A stretch of DNA of 37,407 nucleotides from Clostridium sp. CAG:389. Lineage in GTDB: Bacteria > Bacillota > Clostridia > TANB77 > CAG-508. The notes under the pieces are model-generated. The model saw only the letters and a list, made by a program, of their open reading frames with translations, was not told the origin of the DNA and ran no database searches. The translations under genes and the position numbers were made by a program. The stretch lies in NCBI GenBank assembly GCA_000438255.1, contig FR901959.1:1-37407 (forward strand), given 5' to 3'. Each line of letters begins with the position of its first letter. The first letter of the stretch is position 1. Below, one piece after another: positions 33,321-37,407 of the stretch.

Positions 33321-35831
33321 ATGGAAAATTCAAAAGTAATAAATAAGTTTTATTTAGACAAAGAAAAAGACATAATAGTAAATTTGTACAAGACTAATGA
33401 AGATGAACTAACATACATACTAGAAACACCAAACCATGGAACAGGAAATTTAATAACAAATTTGGCAAAAATATGTAATTTAGAAACAATAAAAAATGAA
33501 AAAGACATGAAAATCATAAAAGGAACAATACCAGCAAGTCTAAATGGAGACAATGAAGAAGTTTACATATTTAGACTAGGAGGAATAAAAATAGCAAATA
33601 TCTATACAGACGGAAGAATAGAAATAAAAGCAACAATTCCCGCAATAAGTAAAACACTAATGTCACAAACAAAAAATTATAATTTAGACATTAATCAAAC
33701 ATTAGTAAAATCATATATATTAAAGAAAGCAAAATTCAGAACAGACTTACACACACATATGAATGCAAACTTATCAGCAGACTGTCTAATAGCATTGGGG
33801 ATAAAACGTCAAGTTAGATACCCATTATATTATATAAAGAAATTAGATTTGAAAATAACAAAAAAACAAGAAGAAAAAATATATGAACAAAGAAAAGAAG
33901 TAGAGAAACAATTTGAAAACTCAGAATTACAGGGAAAATATCTAATTAGAAGAATTGATGATAATACATTTATAAATTTTGCAGATTTAATACTAAATAA
34001 CTTAGAAAATGCAGATGAAAACATACCTAAAATAAGAAAAAGCTTAGAAATATTAAAAGATGGACAAGCTGTATTTACTAATCTTGAAAAATTATATTTG
34101 TATAGATATGTCTTTGCAAGAGGAATAGAAAGCGAAGAAAAAATAGAACTAGAAAATAATAAAATAGAGCAAATTCCGGATAAAGAAATAAAAGAAATAT
34201 TAAACAAAATGATAGAAGATTCAAAAGAGGACAGTCCATATGCAAAAATTAATTTAAGACAAGATAAATTGCTATGGGTAGCAAGAGAATATCAAAAACA
34301 AGGTATATACTACATAGAAATCGCAGACACTCATTTAGGCGAAAAAGGTATGAAAGCAATAAGCTTGTTAGAAGATTTACACGGAATAATGCCACAAATA
34401 GAAAAAGAAACAGGAGTAAAAATTAGATTTTTAGTAGCAATTAGAAGAATTCCACTTACAATAATAAAAGATGCAAAAATAAATAGCAATTATTTAAGAG
34501 AAAATTTAAATGTATTAAAAGCAGTATCAAAAAGCCCATATGTAGTTGGAAGTGACTTTATAGGAGAAGAAATAAATGATATATCAGAATTAAAGCCAGC
34601 AATAGAAGAAATAGTACAATATGTATGTAATGAAGATAATGGATACACAGTAAGAATACATGCTGGTGAAAATGATAGTTTAAGAGATAATGTACAAAAA
34701 TCAATTGAATGTGTGAAACAAAGCTTAAAACCAGGACAAAAGATGCCGAGAGTTAGAATAGGACATGGACTATATACAACAAAATTAGATTCCGAAAAAG
34801 GAAGGAAACTAATGCAAGAAATAAAAGACTCAGGAGCGGTTCTAGAATTTCAATTAACATCAAATGTAAGATTAAATAATCTAACAACACTAAAAAATCA
34901 TCCTATAAAGAAATATCTAGAAAATGGTATAAAATGTGTTCAAGGAACAGACGGATGTGGATTTTATGGTACAGATACAGTTGATGAACAATTAGCAATT
35001 CAGAATTTATTAGGGTTAAGCAATGAAGATTTTTTAAAAATGAGAAAAGTAGAAGATGAAATAATAGACCATGAGAATAAATATTTTGAAGAAAAAAGCA
35101 AAAAATTTAATGAATTTTTAGCGGGAAGAACTATAAGGGAAGCAATATTAGATTTAGAAGAGAAAATTGAGGAAGAGAATAAAAATAATACAATTGAATT
35201 GAGAGTAAATCATAATATAAAAGCTGAAAGTATATTAGATTATAAAATAAAGGAATTACCACTAGATAGAATTCCTATAATAATTGCTGGTGGAAGTTTT
35301 AATGCTAAAAATAGAGAAACAAAAGTGACAGAAGAGGGATTAAATATATTAGAAGATTTAATCAAAAAAATTGATAATAAAAAGGTATATTTTGTTGTTG
35401 GACATAAAGTTGAAGGTTATGAGAAAGCTATAATAGATATATCAAATAAATTGAATAAAGATTTTGAAATATATGCAATAGTTCCTAAAATGATTTCAAA
35501 AGAAGTCGGTGAAAAACTTTTAAATGATAATATTAATGGAGTGCGTATTTCGACAGAAAATGAAGAATTTGGTATTTACAAAAGTTTTAATTATGAAATT
35601 TTTGAGAGAAGAAATTCAATTGTTATTGCTTTTGATGGAAATTCGCCTGTTTCAAATTTGGTTCAAGAGGCCAAAAATGGAAAAGGTAAATCTAAAATAT
35701 ATGTAAATAAAGATAATTATAATTTAAGAGTTAAAGCTAGGTCTTTACAAGGGTATGTAGATACGTTTAATTTAGTTGATAATGATAATATAGTTGATAA
35801 AATTTTAGAGGATAATCCAGAAATAGTTTAG
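33321..35831 (+). CDS. Large adenosine-deaminase-like protein with C-terminal Rossmann/SLOG-like domain
   Basis: An 836-residue soluble protein, more than twice a normal adenosine deaminase. Residues 1-~135 are an extra N-terminal domain I do not recognise. The deaminase barrel (~138-600) keeps its active-site set: H144 and H146 (DLHTHMN), H447 and E450 (RIHAGEND), H482 (IGHGL), TSNV 513-516 and D544 (QGTDGCG). It is interrupted by a helical, charged insertion (~165-310). From ~648 a second alpha/beta domain begins (IPIIIAGGSF; KKVYFVVGHKVEGYEKAI; RRNSIVIAFDGNSPVSNLVQEA), which looks like a SLOG/LOG-type nucleotide-binding fold. The substrate could be adenosine or a modified or nucleotide form. 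The start follows GGGGAG. It is flanked by guanine deaminase and a NadR-like gene. Confidence 0.8.
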   Translation: MENSKVINKFYLDKEKDIIVNLYKTNEDELTYILETPNHGTGNLITNLAKICNLETIKNEKDMKIIKGTIPASLNGDNEEVYIFRLGGIKIANIYTDGRIEIKATIPAISKTLMSQTKNYNLDINQTLVKSYILKKAKFRTDLHTHMNANLSADCLIALGIKRQVRYPLYYIKKLDLKITKKQEEKIYEQRKEVEKQFENSELQGKYLIRRIDDNTFINFADLILNNLENADENIPKIRKSLEILKDGQAVFTNLEKLYLYRYVFARGIESEEKIELENNKIEQIPDKEIKEILNKMIEDSKEDSPYAKINLRQDKLLWVAREYQKQGIYYIEIADTHLGEKGMKAISLLEDLHGIMPQIEKETGVKIRFLVAIRRIPLTIIKDAKINSNYLRENLNVLKAVSKSPYVVGSDFIGEEINDISELKPAIEEIVQYVCNEDNGYTVRIHAGENDSLRDNVQKSIECVKQSLKPGQKMPRVRIGHGLYTTKLDSEKGRKLMQEIKDSGAVLEFQLTSNVRLNNLTTLKNHPIKKYLENGIKCVQGTDGCGFYGTDTVDEQLAIQNLLGLSNEDFLKMRKVEDEIIDHENKYFEEKSKKFNEFLAGRTIREAILDLEEKIEEENKNNTIELRVNHNIKAESILDYKIKELPLDRIPIIIAGGSFNAKNRETKVTEEGLNILEDLIKKIDNKKVYFVVGHKVEGYEKAIIDISNKLNKDFEIYAIVPKMISKEVGEKLLNDNINGVRISTENEEFGIYKSFNYEIFERRNSIVIAFDGNSPVSNLVQEAKNGKGKSKIYVNKDNYNLRVKARSLQGYVDTFNLVDNDNIVDKILEDNPEIV

Positions 35832-35856
35832 GTGGAAATTATGAAATAATCACACA

Positions 35857-36399
35857 TTGCAACAAATCATATATAGAATAAATAGCATTCCACCAGTACC
35901 AAAAAATAATAATGAAAGAGAAGAAATAAATAATATGATAAAAAGAGGGTTTACTATTGGAAAATTTGCACCTTTTCACAAAGGACATCAATATTTAATA
36001 GAAAAAGCTTTAAAGAAAATGGATGAATTTTATGTTGTTGTGTATGATACACCACAATTTGATATTGACATTGAAACAAAAATAAAATGGATCAAGAATG
36101 TTTTTCCGAATGTTAAAATATTGAAAGCGTTTAATAGTCCTAAACAATATGGTTTAGATGAAGAAAGTATAAATATTCAAATGAAATATTTATCAAGTAT
36201 AATAAAAGATATAAAATTCACGCATTTTTATAGTAGTGAAGATTATGGAAAATATGTTGCAAAATATTTGAATTTAGAAAATGTTATAGTAGATTTAAAT
36301 AGAGAAAAATATAAAATATCGGCTAGTAGAATTAGGAAAGATATTGAACAAGAAAAACAATATTTAACTTCAATGGTATATAATGATATGAAAAAATAA
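35857..36399 (+). CDS. NadR-like nicotinamide-nucleotide adenylyltransferase
   Basis: A nucleotidyltransferase of the HxGH superfamily. GKFAPFHKGHQYL gives H41 and H44 counted from the TTG at 35857, and ISASRIRKDI near the C-terminus is the ISxxSxIR motif. The core resembles the NMN adenylyltransferase part of NadR (adding AMP to nicotinamide mononucleotide); the ribosylnicotinamide-kinase domain is absent. The 5' end is unsettled. GGTGG then ATG at 35841 is a good start but runs into a stop after two codons; dropping one A would join it to this frame (M-N-N-H-T-L-Q-Q). The alternative is a shorter protein from ATG 35938 (MIKRGFTIGKF). It lies directly after the deaminase gene, probably in the same transcript. 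Confidence 0.75.
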   Translation: MQQIIYRINSIPPVPKNNNEREEINNMIKRGFTIGKFAPFHKGHQYLIEKALKKMDEFYVVVYDTPQFDIDIETKIKWIKNVFPNVKILKAFNSPKQYGLDEESINIQMKYLSSIIKDIKFTHFYSSEDYGKYVAKYLNLENVIVDLNREKYKISASRIRKDIEQEKQYLTSMVYNDMKK

Positions 36400-36406
36400 A
36401 ATTTTT

Positions 36407-36432
36407 AGACAGGTAATTAATTTTATCTGTCT
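36407..36432 (+). terminator. Terminator of NadR-like gene
   Basis: A 10-bp stem AGACAGGTAA/TTATCTGTCT (one G-T pair), then TTATATATTT. Confidence 0.6.
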
Positions 36433-36490
36433 TTATATATTTAATAAAAAGGACGAAATAATATTAGAAAGTGATAATAAATTAAAGTAA

Positions 36491-36515
36491 AAAAACCATT
36501 CATGTGAATGGTTTT

Positions 36516-36516
<1 letters not shown>
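36491..36516 (-). terminator. Terminator of the tRNA-Arg locus
   Basis: Hairpin AAAAACCATTCA/TGAATGGTTTTT directly after the CCA end of the tRNA fragment on the minus strand. It shows that this side is the original chromosomal flank of the tRNA gene. Confidence 0.75.
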
Positions 36517-36560
<44 letters not shown>

Positions 36561-36720
36561 TTGGCTTTTTCTCTCCAATAGCACCTTATACAAGTACTTA
36601 CTGCTATAAGCATTATAGCTTACAGTTGTTTACATGTCAATGGTTTGGAGATTTTTTGAAAATTTAAAATGATTTATTATGGTTTAAAATAATTCAAATA
36701 AGATTATTATAAAACGACTT

Positions 36721-36835
36721 TTGGGGGAATTTGGGGGCAACTCAAATAACTTCTGGGGGAATTTTGGGGGAAATTGTAAAAGTACTGATTTTAAAGCATT
36801 TTTTCATCCCTCTAACAAAAAATATATTCCCCCAA
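36721..36835. repeat. G-rich repeats near the attachment site
   Basis: TTGGGGGAATTTGGGGG at 36721-36737, TGGGGGAATTTTGGGGG at 36754-36770, and an inverted copy ATTCCCCCAA at 36826-36835. A separate palindrome GCTATAA-GCA-TTATAGC lies at 36603-36619. The 486-bp gap 36400-36885 otherwise holds the terminators and the tRNA fragment. The repeats may be arm-type sites for the element's integrase or excisionase. Confidence 0.6.
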
Positions 36836-36885
36836 CTATATTTTATAAAAATAATAAAAATATAATCAAAAAGGAGAATGAATTT

Positions 36886-36978
36886 ATGCTTTTATTTATT
36901 TTAGGATTATTTTTAGGGGCTAATCTTAGCCTCTTTTTATATGCCTGTATATTAGCAGGAAAAAAATCAGATGAATAA
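36886..36978 (+). CDS. DUF3789 mini membrane protein
   Basis: A 30-residue protein: MLLFILGLFLGANLSLFLYA, then CILAGKKSDE, i.e. one membrane helix and a polar end. This matches the DUF3789 family, tiny proteins found beside replication genes of Firmicute integrative elements. AAGGAGA lies at good distance from the ATG. The reading frame is open further upstream (from a GTG-like start at 36721), but that part is low-complexity Gly/Asn from the G-rich repeats and has no ribosome-binding site, so I use the short form. Function unknown. Confidence 0.8.
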   Translation: MLLFILGLFLGANLSLFLYACILAGKKSDE

Positions 36979-37000
36979 TTTTTATGAGAGGAGTTAAATT

Positions 37001-37407
37001 TTGGATGAAAATATTAAAAGTAGTTATTATTCCATTTTACCAGCAGTTGTTAGATATGATAAAGATTTAACAGATAAAGCTAAGTTATTGTATAGTGAAA
37101 TCACTTGTCTGTGCAATAAAGAAGGATATTGTTTTGCTACAAATAATTATTTTGCTAATTTATATAATTGCACTCCTCGAGCAATACAATTTACAATATC
37201 TAAGTTACAAGAAAAAGGCTATATAAGAATAATTGTAGAAAATAATTACCAAAGAAAAATATATTTAACAGATGCACTAGGGTATGAAAAAATTTTCACC
37301 CCACCCCACGAAAATAATTTCATAGGAGGGTATGAAAAAAATTTCACCCATAATAATATAAAATATAATATAGATGATTTATTTATTTTAATTATAAATA
37401 ATAGCAA
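37001..37407 (+). CDS. Helix-turn-helix replication-type protein of a mobile element (partial)
   Basis: The first 135 residues of a protein running off the right edge. It starts at TTG (37001), 7 bases after GAGGAG: DENIKSSYYSILPAVVRYDK, then LTDKAKLLYSEITCLCNKEG and FATNNYFANLYNCTPRAIQF. This is the winged-helix N-terminus of replication proteins common in phages and integrative elements of Firmicutes, with a linker beginning GYEKIF. It is preceded by DUF3789, a frequent pairing. It would bind the element's origin. No DUF or enzyme domain can be judged because the C-terminus is missing. Confidence 0.8.
   Translation, partial: MDENIKSSYYSILPAVVRYDKDLTDKAKLLYSEITCLCNKEGYCFATNNYFANLYNCTPRAIQFTISKLQEKGYIRIIVENNYQRKIYLTDALGYEKIFTPPHENNFIGGYEKNFTHNNIKYNIDDLFILIINNS

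Noticed and set aside
33321..35831. RADAR anti-phage system (RdrB)
   Set aside because: The large ADA fold is similar in size, but no RdrA-type ATPase gene is beside it and the C-terminal domain differs; I keep only the comparison.
36721..36885. N-terminal extension of the DUF3789 frame
   Set aside because: The frame is open, but the residues are Gly/Asn low complexity from G-rich repeats, there is no ribosome-binding site, and DUF3789 proteins are about 30 residues.

Overview
The window is very AT-rich, uses TGA as a stop, and has consensus SigA-type promoters and strong AGGAGG ribosome-binding sites. Gene content (ECF sigma/anti-sigma pair, VanW/G5 protein, CorA, DUF378, YbiT-type ABC-F, Tex, TM2 protein, HD-GYP regulator, DUF1858 protein) points to a low-GC Firmicute of class Clostridia. 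A compact two-module NRPS ending in a reductase resembles those described from gut Clostridia, so a host-associated organism is likely; this is inference. No rRNA or species marker is present.

Left part (1-9.8 kb): housekeeping and envelope genes. A DUF1858 protein, a tRNA-Lys/Glu/Thr cluster with its own promoter, an ECF sigma/anti-sigma operon, an SDR reductase, a CBM25-like protein, a VanW/G5 protein, tRNA-Lys(CTT), a large imperfect palindrome, a CorA transporter, then divergent CapA-like and L,D-transpeptidase genes and a DUF378 membrane protein.

Middle (9.8-18.5 kb): a large prepilin-like surface protein with Fn3-like and InlB-type repeats; ybiT-type ABC-F and tex genes separated by a REP-associated tyrosine transposase (RAYT) flanked by inverted REP sequences; a TM2 protein with an unusual structured leader; and a REC/HD-GYP regulator.

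Biosynthetic block (17.4-27.9 kb, minus strand): one promoter drives a 2487-residue NRPS (C-A-PCP-C-A-PCP-reductase), followed 5 nt later by a membrane histidine kinase and then the REC/HD-GYP protein. The first A domain carries the classical threonine code; the second has an unassigned, uncharged code. The predicted product is a Thr-X dipeptide aldehyde, possibly N-acylated, made beside a two-component/c-di-GMP signalling pair.

Right part (27.9-36.4 kb): a REP cluster, an HtrA-like protease gene broken by one base, a convergent M23 peptidase, a LysR regulator and an orphan MoaA-like radical SAM gene sharing a duplicated operator/promoter, then a nucleotide-metabolism group: guanine deaminase, an 836-residue adenosine-deaminase-like protein with a C-terminal Rossmann/SLOG-like domain, and a NadR-like nucleotidyltransferase.

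Right edge (36.5-37.4 kb): the 3' half of a tRNA-Arg(ACG) gene with its terminator marks a probable attachment site. Beyond it lie G-rich repeats, a DUF3789 mini-protein and a helix-turn-helix replication-type protein, the start of an integrated mobile element running off the window.
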